64,000 bases of DNA from Thalassospira lucentensis MCCC 1A00383 = DSM 14000 (GCF_000421265.1 NZ_ATWN01000004.1:362837-426836), one strand, 5' to 3'; positions 35,563 through 47,748 are shown, counted from the stretch's first letter. Made by a program: numbers and translations. The notes: generated by a model from the sequence alone, not told the origin.

Positions 35563-37845
35563 TCATGGCAGGGAGGATCTGGTTGGGCGCATGTCTTGGT
35601 TTTGGTCAGAAGCGTGGTCTGCTGGTTGATCTGAACGAATGGTGGTAAGGAAATCACGAACACGATTGCCCAGATCATCAGATTGCGTACGCAGGCGATC
35701 TGTCGCATCGCGCAGGCCATCCACGGCATGCAGGTTATCATCTGCCGCCGTGCTGACCTGTGCGATGGTGCTGTTCATTTCACCAGCCGCGGTGGCGGAT
35801 TGTTCGACATTGCTGGCGATTTCGGCGACGAATTCCTGTTGCTCGCTGACCGCATCGGACATTTCGCCGACGGTTTCATGAATACCGGTGATGCTGTCGC
35901 GAATACCGGCAATCGCCTTGACCGCGATGCCGGTGGTTGACTGAATTTCATTGATCCGTTCGGCAATACGATCTGTTGCAGATCCGGTCTGGTTGGCAAG
36001 GTTTTTGACTTCTTGCGCAACCACGGCAAAGCCTTTTCCGGCTTCGCCCGCGCGGGCGGCTTCGATGGTGGCATTCAGTGCCAGAAGGTTGGTCTGCGCG
36101 GCGATGTCCTGAATAAGGTTAAGGATCTCGCCGATTTCCTGCGCACCGGTTTCAAGTTCATGCATCGTGGCATTGGTGCGCTGCGCGGCATCGACAGCAC
36201 TGGTCGCAGCAGTAACAGATTTCTGTGCCCGATGGCCGGTATCCTGTACCCGTTCAGACAGTGAATGCGTGGCATCAGATACCGACGCCATATTGATCGA
36301 GATTTCCTCAGACGCGCCAGCAACACCGGTCGCATTCGAGGATGCGGCCTGTGCACGATCACGCACCTGATTTGAGGTTGCCTGAATATTTTCCGCTTCG
36401 CGGGCAACCCCTTGGGCGACCTGCATGATGGAGGCCTCAAACGCATCTGCGAGATCGAGCATGGCGCGCCTGCGTTCGGTTTCGGCGTGTTCGCGTTCGC
36501 GGGCAACTTTTTCTTCAGCCTGCTGGGCGGCAAGGCTGGTTTCGCGAAACTGACCAAGGATTTCGGCCATGCGCCCGATTTCATCGCGTCCCTGATCTTT
36601 GACCTCGGTCGAAAGATCGCCGTTGGCCACACGGCGCATGCCATCAATCACCCGCAAAAGACGTTTGATCAGGTTGCCCCGAACATAGAAAATCAGGATC
36701 AAAAGTGAAATCACCAGAACAGCGACACCGATAAACGCAATCACTTTTTGATCGCGGACCACCTGCGACAGCGCATCGGTGGCATTGGCATCGACCTCGA
36801 CCCGTTTGCCATCGACCATCAAGGTGATGGAATGCGAGAGGGCTTCGGCACTGGCAAGTGTTGCTTCAAGGGTTTGTTCGGTCTGATACTGATTGTCCCA
36901 TTCGGTTTCACGCAGGTCAAACACACTCTTGCCACCCGTGCCATATCCCAAAAGGGCCTTGGCAAGGTCGCGAATTTGGTTGCCATCATCAGTATCGGGC
37001 AATTCTTCAAGCGCATCGGAAATGCGCAATTCTGCCCAGCTCCATTGGTTGCGAACTTCATCGATCGCCTCTCCCTCGGGTACGGCAATAGCAGCGGTTA
37101 ACATGCCAAAGGCAAGGTTCACATTGGCGCGTATTTCGGCAATCAGCTGTGAAAAGGCGATGGTTTCTTCAAGTGTTGCGGCGGCATCAAGATTGCCATT
37201 CGAAACCCGGGAAATCCCGCGTGATACATCGATATCAACCACCTCAACCAGCGGATTGAGGAATTCCGACAGGTCGGCATAGGCAAAAACCATATCAAGC
37301 GTCAGATCACCGCGCTTTTCCTCAGTTTCAAGGCGCTGGGTGGTCAGATCATGCAGGGTTTCACGGCGGGCAACAATGTCATCAAGCTGTGCGGTCAGGG
37401 CCGGGATCGCATCAACCAGTTCGGGCTCTGAGGGTGTGTCATCTTCCGATGCTGGATCCTCGGCGTTTTCGTCACGTGGAGCGGAAACGTCTATCATCAC
37501 CGGTTCGGGATTGGCCGCGGCAATTTCGGTCAAACGCAGCCGGGCATCAGCAATCAATGTATCAAGGCGCGCCTGTGTTGCGGCCAACTCGTCGGCATTG
37601 CGGGACGCGGCAAGTACGGGGGCCTGTGCTGCCAGGCCAACCCCATCCATAGCCAGTTCCATCTGGCGAATGATTGACGGCAGACTATCGGTGGTGATGT
37701 CGGCGACAAGGTCGCGACTGTTACCAAACGACACCCATGATACGACCGATGAAACCCCGGCCAATACCAGAATTAGGGCAAAAGAAGCCATTAGCCGACC
37801 TTGAATACCAAGGCCAGCGCGACGTTTTTGAATGGCGCTATTCAC
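35563..37845 (-). CDS. Methyl-accepting chemotaxis protein with large periplasmic sensor
   Basis: A 760-residue chemoreceptor. A membrane helix near residues 20-40 ([23 protein letters not shown]) is followed by a ~335-residue helical periplasmic domain, a second helix near 375-395 ([21 protein letters not shown]), a HAMP domain ([18 protein letters not shown]), and the signalling domain with the hairpin tip [41 protein letters not shown]. The tail is polar, without the NWETF-type CheR site. GTG at 37845 is chosen because AGGGAGGA precedes it at the right distance, unlike the in-frame start 24 bases earlier. The sensor contains an unusual acidic stretch near 125-150. The ligand is unknown. 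Confidence 0.9.
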   Translation of the reverse strand: MNSAIQKRRAGLGIQGRLMASFALILVLAGVSSVVSWVSFGNSRDLVADITTDSLPSIIRQMELAMDGVGLAAQAPVLAASRNADELAATQARLDTLIADARLRLTEIAAANPEPVMIDVSAPRDENAEDPASEDDTPSEPELVDAIPALTAQLDDIVARRETLHDLTTQRLETEEKRGDLTLDMVFAYADLSEFLNPLVEVVDIDVSRGISRVSNGNLDAAATLEETIAFSQLIAEIRANVNLAFGMLTAAIAVPEGEAIDEVRNQWSWAELRISDALEELPDTDDGNQIRDLAKALLGYGTGGKSVFDLRETEWDNQYQTEQTLEATLASAEALSHSITLMVDGKRVEVDANATDALSQVVRDQKVIAFIGVAVLVISLLILIFYVRGNLIKRLLRVIDGMRRVANGDLSTEVKDQGRDEIGRMAEILGQFRETSLAAQQAEEKVAREREHAETERRRAMLDLADAFEASIMQVAQGVAREAENIQATSNQVRDRAQAASSNATGVAGASEEISINMASVSDATHSLSERVQDTGHRAQKSVTAATSAVDAAQRTNATMHELETGAQEIGEILNLIQDIAAQTNLLALNATIEAARAGEAGKGFAVVAQEVKNLANQTGSATDRIAERINEIQSTTGIAVKAIAGIRDSITGIHETVGEMSDAVSEQQEFVAEIASNVEQSATAAGEMNSTIAQVSTAADDNLHAVDGLRDATDRLRTQSDDLGNRVRDFLTTIRSDQPADHASDQNQDMRPTRSSLP

Positions 37846-38017
37846 TGTTTCCTCCCTGTCTTGCCGCACTTCTTATTGTTGAGGCAGACATTCCCGTTTG
37901 GGACATTTCGCATCCGTTTTCGGACGTCTCGGGTTTTTATTTTCAGGTCTTATGACTTAATGAAAAAGGTGTCTTTGAAAGCGTTGGTGGCGCAGATGGT
38001 GGTTTTGGGAAGGGACG

Positions 38018-38043
38018 GTCGGGGATGAAAAATCATCCCCGAC
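38018..38043 (-). terminator. Hairpin downstream of glpV
   Basis: Perfect 11-bp stem GTCGGGGATGA/TCATCCCCGAC with a 4-base loop, 23 bases after the glpV stop. It has no clear T-run on the minus strand, so it may act as a 3' stabilising structure or a weak terminator. Confidence 0.5.
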
Positions 38044-38065
38044 ACCCCCAGTAGTGAAGCCCGAA

Positions 38066-39814
<1,749 letters not shown>

Positions 39815-39948
39815 GTCGTTTCTCCCTGGTCGTCTTCCTTTTTCTCGTCCGGTAACACCGGTCATCAACAGTGGGGGAAGACGGGTACCCACCGTAATGA
39901 ATGGATTAGGACCGGCACGGGTGTAGGACACCGTGCCGGTCCGGTTTC

Positions 39949-40221
39949 TTATCCCCAGCGCATCACAATGAAGAGCCAGAAAAGTGCTATGATTGACGCA
40001 ACCCACAGGGCGGCATCGGTAAATGCCAGCCAGCCCAAATGGATATAGGCCGCGCCAAGAAGGCTGATAAACAGGCGATCACCGCGCGTGGTGGTCAGCG
40101 GCAAGAAGCCGCGACGTGGTACGGTTGGTGAAACTGTCTGCCAAATTCCCATCCCGATCAGCATCAGGATAATGCAGCTGAAAAACACTGCCGTAATCGG
40201 GGTCCAGGCCATCCAAGACAT
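39949..40221 (-). CDS. glpU: Small membrane protein GlpU (DUF2160)
   Basis: A 90-residue protein with three hydrophobic helices (AVFFSCIILMLIGMGIW, LFISLLGAAYIHLGWLAF, AALWVASIIALFWLFIVM). It matches the DUF2160 small subunit found in alphaproteobacterial glycerol ABC operons between glpQ and glpV. Its role is not well defined; it probably stabilises the transporter. It has a strong ribosome site (AGGAGGAATAAT-ATG). It lies 24 bases after glpQ and about 130 bases before glpV. Confidence 0.87.
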   Translation of the reverse strand: MSWMAWTPITAVFFSCIILMLIGMGIWQTVSPTVPRRGFLPLTTTRGDRLFISLLGAAYIHLGWLAFTDAALWVASIIALFWLFIVMRWG

Positions 40222-40245
40222 ATTATTATTCCTCCTGTTTTCCGA

Positions 40246-41049
40246 TTACACGCGGCCCATCGCGAAACCTTTGGCGATGTAGTTTCGAACAAACCAGATC
40301 ACCAAGGCTCCGGGCACGATGGTTAAAACACCCGCTGCGGCCAAAACACCCCAATCAAGCCCCGATGCCGAAACAGTACGGGTCATGGTGGCGACAATCG
40401 GTTTTGCATCGACCGATGTCAGGGTGCGGGCCAACAGTAATTCCACCCAGCTGAACATGAAGCAGAAGAATGCCGTCACCCCGATGCCCGAACGGATCAG
40501 CGGAATGAAGATCGTGCCAAAGAAGCGCGGGAACGAATAGCCATCGACATAGGCGGTTTCGTCGATTTCCTTGGGGATACCCGACATGAAACCTTCCAAA
40601 ATCCACACAGCAAGCGGCACGTTAAACAAACAGTGCGCAAGGGCGACCGCAATATGGGTGTCAAACAGACCGACACTTGAATACAGCTGGAAAAACGGCA
40701 GCAAGAACACAGCAGGCGGTGCCATCCGGTTGGTCAAAAGCCAGAAGAACAGATGCTTGTCGCCGACAAAGTTAAACCGCGAGAAAGCATAGGCTGCTGG
40801 CAGGGCGACCGCCAAGGATATGACCACGTTGATCGCAACATAGATCATCGAGTTGATATAGCCCGAATACCACGCCGGATCGGTCAGGATCGTTGCATAG
40901 TTCGCCAGTGTCGGATTGTCCGGGAACAGGGTCATTGCACCGAGAATTTCCGAATTGGTCTTGATCGACATGTTGAACAGCCAATAGATCGGCAGCAACA
41001 GGAACAGTATGTAAAGAATGAGTGCGATATGACGTTTCTGGAACCGCAT
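40246..41049 (-). CDS. glpQ: Glycerol ABC transporter permease GlpQ
   Basis: A 267-residue MalG-type permease with six membrane helices. RHIALILYILFLLLPIYWLFNMSIKT at the N-terminus and the EAA loop EIDETAYVDGYSFPRFFGTIFIPL near residue 170 are diagnostic. It pairs with GlpP to form the pore for glycerol. Its ATG lies immediately after the glpP stop. Length is normal for the family. Confidence 0.88.
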   Translation of the reverse strand: MRFQKRHIALILYILFLLLPIYWLFNMSIKTNSEILGAMTLFPDNPTLANYATILTDPAWYSGYINSMIYVAINVVISLAVALPAAYAFSRFNFVGDKHLFFWLLTNRMAPPAVFLLPFFQLYSSVGLFDTHIAVALAHCLFNVPLAVWILEGFMSGIPKEIDETAYVDGYSFPRFFGTIFIPLIRSGIGVTAFFCFMFSWVELLLARTLTSVDAKPIVATMTRTVSASGLDWGVLAAAGVLTIVPGALVIWFVRNYIAKGFAMGRV

Positions 41050-41050
41050 T

Positions 41051-41923
41051 TTATTGTTCCTCCCGCTTTCCGGCGTTCATCACGACGGTATAGAAAACCC
41101 AGCAAACCAGCAGAATGATCAGGAAATAGATCAACGAGAATGCCGCCGCCGGACCAAGATCAAACTGACCCACTGCAATCGTCACCAGGAACTGGCTGAG
41201 GAATGTGGTGGCCGTACCCGGCCCGCCGCCCGTCAGAACGAACGGTTCGGTATAGATCATGAAGCTGTCCATAAAGCGCAGCAGCACACCGATCACCAGA
41301 ACCGACTGCATTTTCGGCAGTTGGATGAACCGGAACACCGCCCAGTTCGACGCGCCATCAATCTTGGCGGCCTGATAATAGGCGTCCGGGATTGACCGCA
41401 AACCGGCATAGCACAGCAGCACAATCAAACTGGTCCAGTGCCATACATCCATCACCAGAACCGTGACCCATGCATCCATCGGATTTTGGGAATAGTTATA
41501 GTCAATGCCCAGCATGTTGATGACATAGCCGCCAAGACCAATGTCGGCACGACCGAAAATCTGCCAGATGGTGCCAACCACGTTCCATGGAATAAGAAGC
41601 GGCAAGGCCAGAAGAACCATCGATGCCGAAACACCCCAGCCCTTGCGCGGCAGGGTCAGCGCAACCGCAATCCCCAACGGAACTTCGATAAGCAGCACGC
41701 TCATGGTGTAGACGATCTGACGGATCAGCGCGTCATGCAGGCGGCGATCACCCAGAACCTGTTCAAACCATTCGGTGCCGACAAAGAACCGCGTTTGCGG
41801 ATCAAAAATATCCTGAACCGAATAGTTCACAACGGTCATCAGCGGAATAATGGCGCTGATGGCGACGATAAAGAAGACCGGCAGAACGAGGAACCAGGCC
41901 TTGTTGTTGGTAATTTTGTTCAT
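41051..41923 (-). CDS. glpP: Glycerol ABC transporter permease GlpP
   Basis: A 290-residue MalF-type permease. About six helices are visible, with AWFLVLPVFFIVAISAIIPLMTVVNYSVQDIF at the N-terminus and an EAA-type loop YYQAAKIDGASNWAVFRFIQLPKM near residue 200. ATG 41923 is chosen because AAGGGGGAATGGGGAA sits just before it; it lies 14 bases after glpT. The frame continues 54 bases upstream into glpT but without conserved sequence. Confidence 0.88.
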   Translation of the reverse strand: MNKITNNKAWFLVLPVFFIVAISAIIPLMTVVNYSVQDIFDPQTRFFVGTEWFEQVLGDRRLHDALIRQIVYTMSVLLIEVPLGIAVALTLPRKGWGVSASMVLLALPLLIPWNVVGTIWQIFGRADIGLGGYVINMLGIDYNYSQNPMDAWVTVLVMDVWHWTSLIVLLCYAGLRSIPDAYYQAAKIDGASNWAVFRFIQLPKMQSVLVIGVLLRFMDSFMIYTEPFVLTGGGPGTATTFLSQFLVTIAVGQFDLGPAAAFSLIYFLIILLVCWVFYTVVMNAGKREEQ

Positions 41924-41937
41924 TTCCCCATTCCCCC

Positions 41938-43032
41938 TTACGCGACCAACTGACTGTCGGCGTAAAGTTTGGTCCATTCAGGTGCAAAACGCAGCACGCC
42001 GGACTGACCGATGATTTGGGCGTCTTCGCCAAGCTTGACCTTGATGTCGGATGTTCCGAACCGGGTGGTTGCGATCTTGTACTGGCCGAGGTCTTCGACC
42101 TTGGTGATATTGACCGCAACGCCGTTGTCGCTGCTGACCCCGTCGCCGGTTTCAAGTTTCAGGAACTCTGGCCGGATGCCCAGTTCAATCTTGCCGGTTT
42201 GTTTTGAAACGGCATCAAGATGACGGTCGGTAAGGGCAATACGTTGCCCATCAATCCAGGCCGCACCATCGTCAATGTTGCAATCCATGATGTTCATGCC
42301 GGGACTGCCGATGAAATATCCGACAAAGGTATGGGCCGGATTTTCAAACAGTTCCTGGGGCGTGCCCAGCTGAACAACCTTGCCGCCATACATGACAACA
42401 ACCTTGTCGGCAAAGGTCAGGGCTTCGACCTGATCATGGGTGACATAAACCATGGTCGGACGCAGCTTGTTGTGGATTTCCTTGAGCTTGCGGCGCAGAA
42501 CCCATTTCAGATGCGGATCGATCACGGTCAGCGGTTCATCAAATAGGATGGCCGACACATCATCACGCACCAGACCACGGCCCAGTGAAATGGTTTGTTT
42601 TTCATCCGCGCCCAGGCCGCGTGCTTTTTGCTTAAGCTTGCCGGTCAGATCAAGCATCCCGGCAATTTCACGCACCCGCTCGTCAACCCGTTTGGGATCA
42701 ACACCGCGATTGCGCAACGGAAAGGCAAGGTTTTCGTAAACGGTCATGGTGTCGTAAATCACCGGGAACTGGAAAACCTGTGCGATGTTGCGTTCTTCCG
42801 GGGCCAGTTTGGTGACATCCTTGCCATCAAACAATACCTGCCCTTCCGACGGGGTCAGAAGGCCGGAAATGATGTTGAGCAACGTGGTCTTGCCACAGCC
42901 CGACGGGCCGAGAAGGGCATAAGCCCCACCATCTTCCCAAACATGTTCCATGCGACGCAGCGCATAATCCGTGTCCGATTTCGGATCGGGGAAGTATGAA
43001 TGCGCAAGGCTTTTTAGATCGATACGTGCCAT
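41938..43032 (-). CDS. glpT: Glycerol ABC transporter ATPase GlpT
   Basis: A 364-residue MalK-type ATP-binding protein with a C-terminal TOBE domain. Walker A GPSGCGKTTLLNI near residue 40 and Walker B SAILFDEPLTVIDP near 160 are intact. The signature region is divergent: GADEKQTISLGRGLVRD in place of LSGGQ, as in the rhizobial GlpT and other members of this pair. It probably forms a heterodimer with GlpS. It lies 15 bases after glpS with its own GGAG ribosome site. This GlpT is unrelated to the glycerol-3-phosphate antiporter of the same name in E. coli. Confidence 0.86.
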   Translation of the reverse strand: MARIDLKSLAHSYFPDPKSDTDYALRRMEHVWEDGGAYALLGPSGCGKTTLLNIISGLLTPSEGQVLFDGKDVTKLAPEERNIAQVFQFPVIYDTMTVYENLAFPLRNRGVDPKRVDERVREIAGMLDLTGKLKQKARGLGADEKQTISLGRGLVRDDVSAILFDEPLTVIDPHLKWVLRRKLKEIHNKLRPTMVYVTHDQVEALTFADKVVVMYGGKVVQLGTPQELFENPAHTFVGYFIGSPGMNIMDCNIDDGAAWIDGQRIALTDRHLDAVSKQTGKIELGIRPEFLKLETGDGVSSDNGVAVNITKVEDLGQYKIATTRFGTSDIKVKLGEDAQIIGQSGVLRFAPEWTKLYADSQLVA

Positions 43033-43047
43033 TTTAATTCTCCAACC

Positions 43048-44148
43048 TCAGGCGGCCTTGCCGTTTTGAATTTCACTGGGCGGGGCTGCCACAAGGCGAT
43101 CATCGGCGTCATAAGCAAACAGACGGTTCGGATCGAGATAGAATGTGGTGGCTTCGCCAAGCCGCGGGTTGTGAACGCCTTCTTCTTGAATCACCCACGA
43201 AACATCGTTGAAGTGAACATGAACAAAGGTTTCCGAACCGGTGATTTCGGCCAGTTCAACCTGTCCCTGCATGGCAACGCACTGTGCGTTTTCCTGTTCG
43301 ACCGATAAATGATTGGCGCGCACACCAACGGTGTAGTTGCCATTGCCAAGATCGGCCAAGTGACCCGACAGCGAAACCTGATGGCCGCTGGCAAGATACA
43401 GCGCACCGTCGCGGACCTCTGCCTTAAGAAGATTGATCGGCGGATCGGAAAAGATCAGGCCGGTCTCGACATAAGCCGGGTTGTGATAAACCTCTGTGGT
43501 CGGCCCGAACTGGGTGACGCGGCCTTCGTGCATGACAGCGCATTTTCCGCCCAGAAGAAGCGCTTCCATCGGTTCGGTCGTGGCGTAGACAACAATGGTG
43601 TCGCGCTTGGCCAAAAGATTGGGAATTTCTTCACGCAGTTCTTCGCGCAGTTTGTAATCAAGGTTCACCAGCGGCTCATCAAGCAGCAGCAACGTGCAAT
43701 CCTTGACCATGGCGCGTGCCATCGCGGTGCGTTGCTGCTGTCCACCGGACAATTCCTGTGGCAGGCGATCCAGCAGATGTTCGATGTGCATCAACTCGGC
43801 CGTTTCGCGCACACGCTTTTCAATTTCAGTCTTATCCACACCTTGTAATTTCAAAGGGGATGCGATGTTGTCATACACATTCATCGACGGGTAATTGATG
43901 AACTGCTGATAGACCATGGCGACATTACGTTTCTGCACAGCCATGCCGGTCACATCGGCATTATTGACGAGTATGCGGCCACTGGTTGGGGGTTCAAGCC
44001 CGGCCATCATCCGCATAAGGGACGTTTTACCGGCCAGGGTCCGTCCCAAAAGGACGTTGAATGAACCCGGTTCCAGCGTCATCGACACGTCGTCGATGTG
44101 GGTCTCCCCGCCCACGGTCTTGGTGATGTTTTCAAGCGTAAGGGTCAT
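43048..44148 (-). CDS. glpS: Glycerol ABC transporter ATPase GlpS
   Basis: A 366-residue MalK-type ATPase. The canonical signature ELSGGQQQRTAMARAM near residue 135 and Walker B LLLLDEPLVNLD near 158 are present, but the Walker A reads LLGRTLAGKTSLMR, and the H-loop region reads VYATTEPMEAL with Thr in place of His. Together with the divergent signature in GlpT this suggests an asymmetric pair with one degenerate site. Its ATG overlaps the glpD stop (ATGA). It ends with an OB/TOBE regulatory region. Confidence 0.86.
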   Translation of the reverse strand: MTLTLENITKTVGGETHIDDVSMTLEPGSFNVLLGRTLAGKTSLMRMMAGLEPPTSGRILVNNADVTGMAVQKRNVAMVYQQFINYPSMNVYDNIASPLKLQGVDKTEIEKRVRETAELMHIEHLLDRLPQELSGGQQQRTAMARAMVKDCTLLLLDEPLVNLDYKLREELREEIPNLLAKRDTIVVYATTEPMEALLLGGKCAVMHEGRVTQFGPTTEVYHNPAYVETGLIFSDPPINLLKAEVRDGALYLASGHQVSLSGHLADLGNGNYTVGVRANHLSVEQENAQCVAMQGQVELAEITGSETFVHVHFNDVSWVIQEEGVHNPRLGEATTFYLDPNRLFAYDADDRLVAAPPSEIQNGKAA

Positions 44149-45695
44149 ATTCCACTGTTTCCTTCGCCCGCTTTCACGGTGTTTTTTGATTTCAGTTCGG
44201 TGTCAAACCATTGGGTGATGGCATCACGGGTTTGGTCTGAAAGATGCAGGCCCAATTTTGAGCGACGCCACAAGACATCCTCGACCGTTCGGGCCCATTC
44301 GCGATCAACCAGATACCGCAATTCACATTCATATACGTCATCGCCGAAATGCTTACCAAGCCCTTCCAGATCAGACGCACCGTCAATGATCAGCTTGGTG
44401 AGTGTGCCGTAGTTTTGCACGTAACGGTAGATGTGTGGTTTCGGAATCCATGAAAACTTCTTGTGCATCGCGGCAAAATAATCATCGAAATCCGCGTTCG
44501 GCATGTCACCGCCCGGCAAGGGTTTGTCGGCTGTCCAGCGGATGTCATCGTGCCCCAAAAGCGGGCAAATCTTGCTCATCGCGGATTCTGCCAGCCTGCG
44601 ATAGGTGGTGATCTTGCCGCCATAGATGTTTAGAAGCGGCGCAGCATTATCGTCACGATCACCCTTGTCGATTTCAAGAACATAATCGCGTGTGACCTGT
44701 GATGCATCTTCGCTGCCATCGCCATACAGCGGACGAACACCGGAATAGGCCCAGACAACATCGTCAGGTGTGATTTTCTTTTCGAAATAGGTGTTTGTCA
44801 GCTGGCACAGATAGTCGGTTTCGTCGGCGCTGATGGCGACCTTGGCCGGGTCACCTTTGTAATCACGATCTGTCGTGCCGATCAGGGTGAAGTCCTGTTC
44901 ATAGGGGATGGCAAACACAATCCGCCCGTCCGGGTTCTGGAAGATATAGCAATAGTCATGGTCAAACAGCTTGGGCACAACAATGTGGCTGCCCTGAACC
45001 ATGCGAATGCCCTGTTTCTTTTTGGCTTCAACCCGGTTTTCAAGGAGCTCGGCACACCATGGGCCCGCTGCATTGACGACAGATCGTGCACGGATGGTCC
45101 GTTCGCCATCCTCATTGCGGATGACCACTTTCCAAAGGTCGCCGTCACGTTTGGCCGAAACACATTCCGTACGGGTTTCGATTTCCGCACCCAGATCGCG
45201 GGCCGACATCGCGTTGAGCACGACAAGACGTGCGTCCTGTACCCAGCAATCGGAATAAACAAATGCCTTATTCATGCCCTCGACCAGCGGTTTACCCGCC
45301 GGGTGGTTTTTGAGTTTAATGCCTTCGGAGCCCGGAAGCTTTTCGCGTCCGCCAAGATGGTCATACAAAAACAAACCAAGGCGGATCATCCATGCCGGAC
45401 GCAGGCCTTTGACATGGGGCAGAACAAAACGCAGCGGCCAAATAATGTGCGGAGCTGCACGCAGCAGAACTTCACGTTCGATCAGTGCTTCGCGGACCAG
45501 ACGGAACTCGTAATGCTCAAGATAGCGCAGGCCACCATGGATCAGCTTGGTGCTGGCTGATGAGGTGGCGCTGGCAAGGTCGTTCTTTTCACACAAAAAG
45601 ACCTTAAGCCCACGCCCCGCAGCGTCCCGTGCGATGCCTGTGCCATTGATACCACCGCCAATGATGGCGACGTCGTATGTTTCTGAACTGAGCAA
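44145..45695 (-). CDS. glpD: Aerobic glycerol-3-phosphate dehydrogenase GlpD
   Basis: A 516-residue FAD-dependent membrane-associated enzyme that oxidises glycerol-3-phosphate to dihydroxyacetone phosphate and feeds electrons to quinone. The FAD motif IGGGINGTGIARDAAGRG lies near residues 11-28, and SSASTKLIHGGLRYLEHYEF near 45-64 is diagnostic. The start is TTG at 45695, with AGGGAGGA upstream. First gene of the glpDSTPQUV operon on the minus strand. The upstream region holds a candidate operator shared with glpK. No glpR gene lies in the window. Confidence 0.92.
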   Translation of the reverse strand: MLSSETYDVAIIGGGINGTGIARDAAGRGLKVFLCEKNDLASATSSASTKLIHGGLRYLEHYEFRLVREALIEREVLLRAAPHIIWPLRFVLPHVKGLRPAWMIRLGLFLYDHLGGREKLPGSEGIKLKNHPAGKPLVEGMNKAFVYSDCWVQDARLVVLNAMSARDLGAEIETRTECVSAKRDGDLWKVVIRNEDGERTIRARSVVNAAGPWCAELLENRVEAKKKQGIRMVQGSHIVVPKLFDHDYCYIFQNPDGRIVFAIPYEQDFTLIGTTDRDYKGDPAKVAISADETDYLCQLTNTYFEKKITPDDVVWAYSGVRPLYGDGSEDASQVTRDYVLEIDKGDRDDNAAPLLNIYGGKITTYRRLAESAMSKICPLLGHDDIRWTADKPLPGGDMPNADFDDYFAAMHKKFSWIPKPHIYRYVQNYGTLTKLIIDGASDLEGLGKHFGDDVYECELRYLVDREWARTVEDVLWRRSKLGLHLSDQTRDAITQWFDTELKSKNTVKAGEGNSGI

Positions 45696-45790
45696 CCGCT
45701 TCCTCCCTGGTGCTCTGACTTGTGACAGATGTTCTCAACTGTCGTTCTTTGTTGTCATAGACGTTACGGAGCACCCAAAATAATTGCAAG

Positions 45791-45829
45791 CGAAAATTAT
45801 GATGATCTGAAATTTTCGATAATGAACTG
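45791..45829. promoter_or_regulatory. Candidate GlpR-type operator upstream of glpD
   Basis: The region holds an inverted repeat CGAAAATT (45791-45798) and AATTTTCG (45811-45818). AATTTTCGATAATGAACTG (45811-45829) matches the glpK upstream region at 16 of 19 bases. TTTTCG/CGAAAA half-sites are typical of DeoR-family regulators such as GlpR. It lies about 100 bases upstream of glpD. The rest of the 45696-46236 gap shows no further gene. Confidence 0.5.
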
Positions 45830-46236
45830 AATTTTGCGACCTGTAACAAATTGTAATTGAAAGATATTTTGAGTTCAGATGCATATCTATGGTTTGGCAA
45901 AGGGGGAGGAGGCCACTCCTGAGTGCTCTATTTCGCAATCAGAATCGGTTGAAAATGAAAAAACAGCACCGGTGCTAAATACCCGGCAGGGATATGCGGT
46001 GGCGATATATGTGCGTGACGGGAACAGGTCGCCTTGACCGTGTTTGCCGCACATTCTGCCAAAACCAACTCGTTCAGGCGTATGGGGTGCAATCTTGTTG
46101 CAAAGCGTGGGTTTGTCCCTGTTTGCGATTGCCAAGCCATAAATATCTCGCGAAGATGTGGCATCTTGACCGGAGCAGACTAGATGATGGCTATCGCATT
46201 TTGTCACTCCCAATGAAGAATACCGGAGGCACTAAA

Positions 46237-47697
46237 ATGGTTTCGCTTAAAGACCCGTCACTCTTTACCCAGCAGGCCTATGTCGGCGGGGAATGGGTCG
46301 ACGCCCCAGATGGGAAAACAGAACAGGTCACCAACCCGGCAAACGGGGATGTGATTGGAACGGTTCCGGTTCTTGGCCGTGACGCCGTCGCGCACGCGAT
46401 TGACGTTGCTGAAAAGGCCCAGAAGCTTTGGAAAAAGCGGACAGCCAAGGAACGTGGTGCCATTCTGATGAAATGGTACGACCTGATGATGGAAAATCAG
46501 GACGATCTGGCGACCCTGATGACGGCAGAACAAGGCAAGCCATTTGCCGAAGCCAAGGGTGAGATCGCCTATGGTTCATCGTTCCTGCAGTGGTTCGCCG
46601 AAGAAAGCAAACGCGTTTACGGTGATGTGATCCCGACCTTTGCCGAAGGACGCCGGGTTCTGGTTCTTAAAGAACCGGTGGGTGTTTGTGCCGCCATCAC
46701 GCCATGGAACTTCCCGACTGCGATGATCACGCGCAAAGCCGCCCCGGCATTGGCTGTTGGCTGTGCGATGGTGGTTAAACCGGCGATGGAAACGCCGTAT
46801 TCCGCCCTTGCCATGGCGGTTCTGGCCGAACGGGCCGGATTGCCCAAAGGGTTGCTGTCGATTGTTACCGGTGATGCGGTCGAAATCGGTGCCGAGATGA
46901 CCGAGAACGCCAAAGTCCGCAAGCTGACCTTTACCGGCTCGACCGCGGTGGGCCGTTTGCTGATGCGGCAATGTGCTGACACGGTAAAGAAAATCAGTCT
47001 CGAACTTGGCGGGAACGCACCGTTCATCGTCTGCGAAGATGCCGATATCGATGCCGCCGTCGAAGGCGCGATTGCATCGAAATACCGCAATGCCGGTCAG
47101 ACCTGTGTCTGTGCCAACCGTCTGTTTGTCCATGACGCGATTTATGACGAGTTTGCGGAAAAATACGCTGCCAAGGTTGCGAAAATGCAGGTTGGCGACG
47201 GCTTTGAAGACGGGACTGTCATTGGTCCGCTGATCAACGAAAAGGCCATCCAGAAGGTTGAAAGCCAGATTGCCGATGCGGTGTCCAAAGGCGGGCGGAT
47301 CCTGACCGGTGGTAAACGCCATGAAAAAGGCGGATCGTTCTTCCAGCCGACCGTGATTGCCGATGCCAACCGGGAGATGACGGTCTTCCGCGAGGAAACT
47401 TTTGGTCCGATGGCCCCCTTGATCCGCTTCCACACGGACGATGAAGTGCTTGAGATGGCCAATGATTCTGAGTTCGGCCTCGCATCCTATTTCTATTCAC
47501 GCGATATCTCGCGGATCTGGAAGCTGGCCGAGGGCCTTGAAAGTGGTCTGGTCGGGGTGAATGTCGGCGTCATGGCGACCGAAGTCGCCCCGTTTGGCGG
47601 CTTCAAACAGTCCGGCGTTGGCCGCGAAGGATCGAAATACGGGATCGAGGACTACCTCGAAGTCAAATACGTCTGCATGGGCGGTGTTGGCGAGTAA
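46237..47697 (+). CDS. gabD: NAD(P)-dependent aldehyde dehydrogenase, succinate-semialdehyde type
   Basis: A 486-residue ALDH of the GabD group. Conserved blocks: AAITPWNFPTAMITRKAAPALA near residues 152-171, the glycine motif FTGSTAVGRLL near 230, the general-base Glu in LELGGNAPFIV near 255-265, and the catalytic Cys in NAGQTCVCANR near 290. ATG 46237 has GGAGG nine bases upstream. It is divergent from glpD. In this window it could also oxidise 2-oxoglutarate semialdehyde from hydroxyproline, but the cluster is 11 kb away; the assignment to succinate semialdehyde rests on family likeness. Confidence 0.85.
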   Translation: MVSLKDPSLFTQQAYVGGEWVDAPDGKTEQVTNPANGDVIGTVPVLGRDAVAHAIDVAEKAQKLWKKRTAKERGAILMKWYDLMMENQDDLATLMTAEQGKPFAEAKGEIAYGSSFLQWFAEESKRVYGDVIPTFAEGRRVLVLKEPVGVCAAITPWNFPTAMITRKAAPALAVGCAMVVKPAMETPYSALAMAVLAERAGLPKGLLSIVTGDAVEIGAEMTENAKVRKLTFTGSTAVGRLLMRQCADTVKKISLELGGNAPFIVCEDADIDAAVEGAIASKYRNAGQTCVCANRLFVHDAIYDEFAEKYAAKVAKMQVGDGFEDGTVIGPLINEKAIQKVESQIADAVSKGGRILTGGKRHEKGGSFFQPTVIADANREMTVFREETFGPMAPLIRFHTDDEVLEMANDSEFGLASYFYSRDISRIWKLAEGLESGLVGVNVGVMATEVAPFGGFKQSGVGREGSKYGIEDYLEVKYVCMGGVGE

Positions 47698-47748
47698 GTA
47701 TACGGATTGAAAGCCTGCTGAATATCAAATGTGGGTAACGGACAACGC

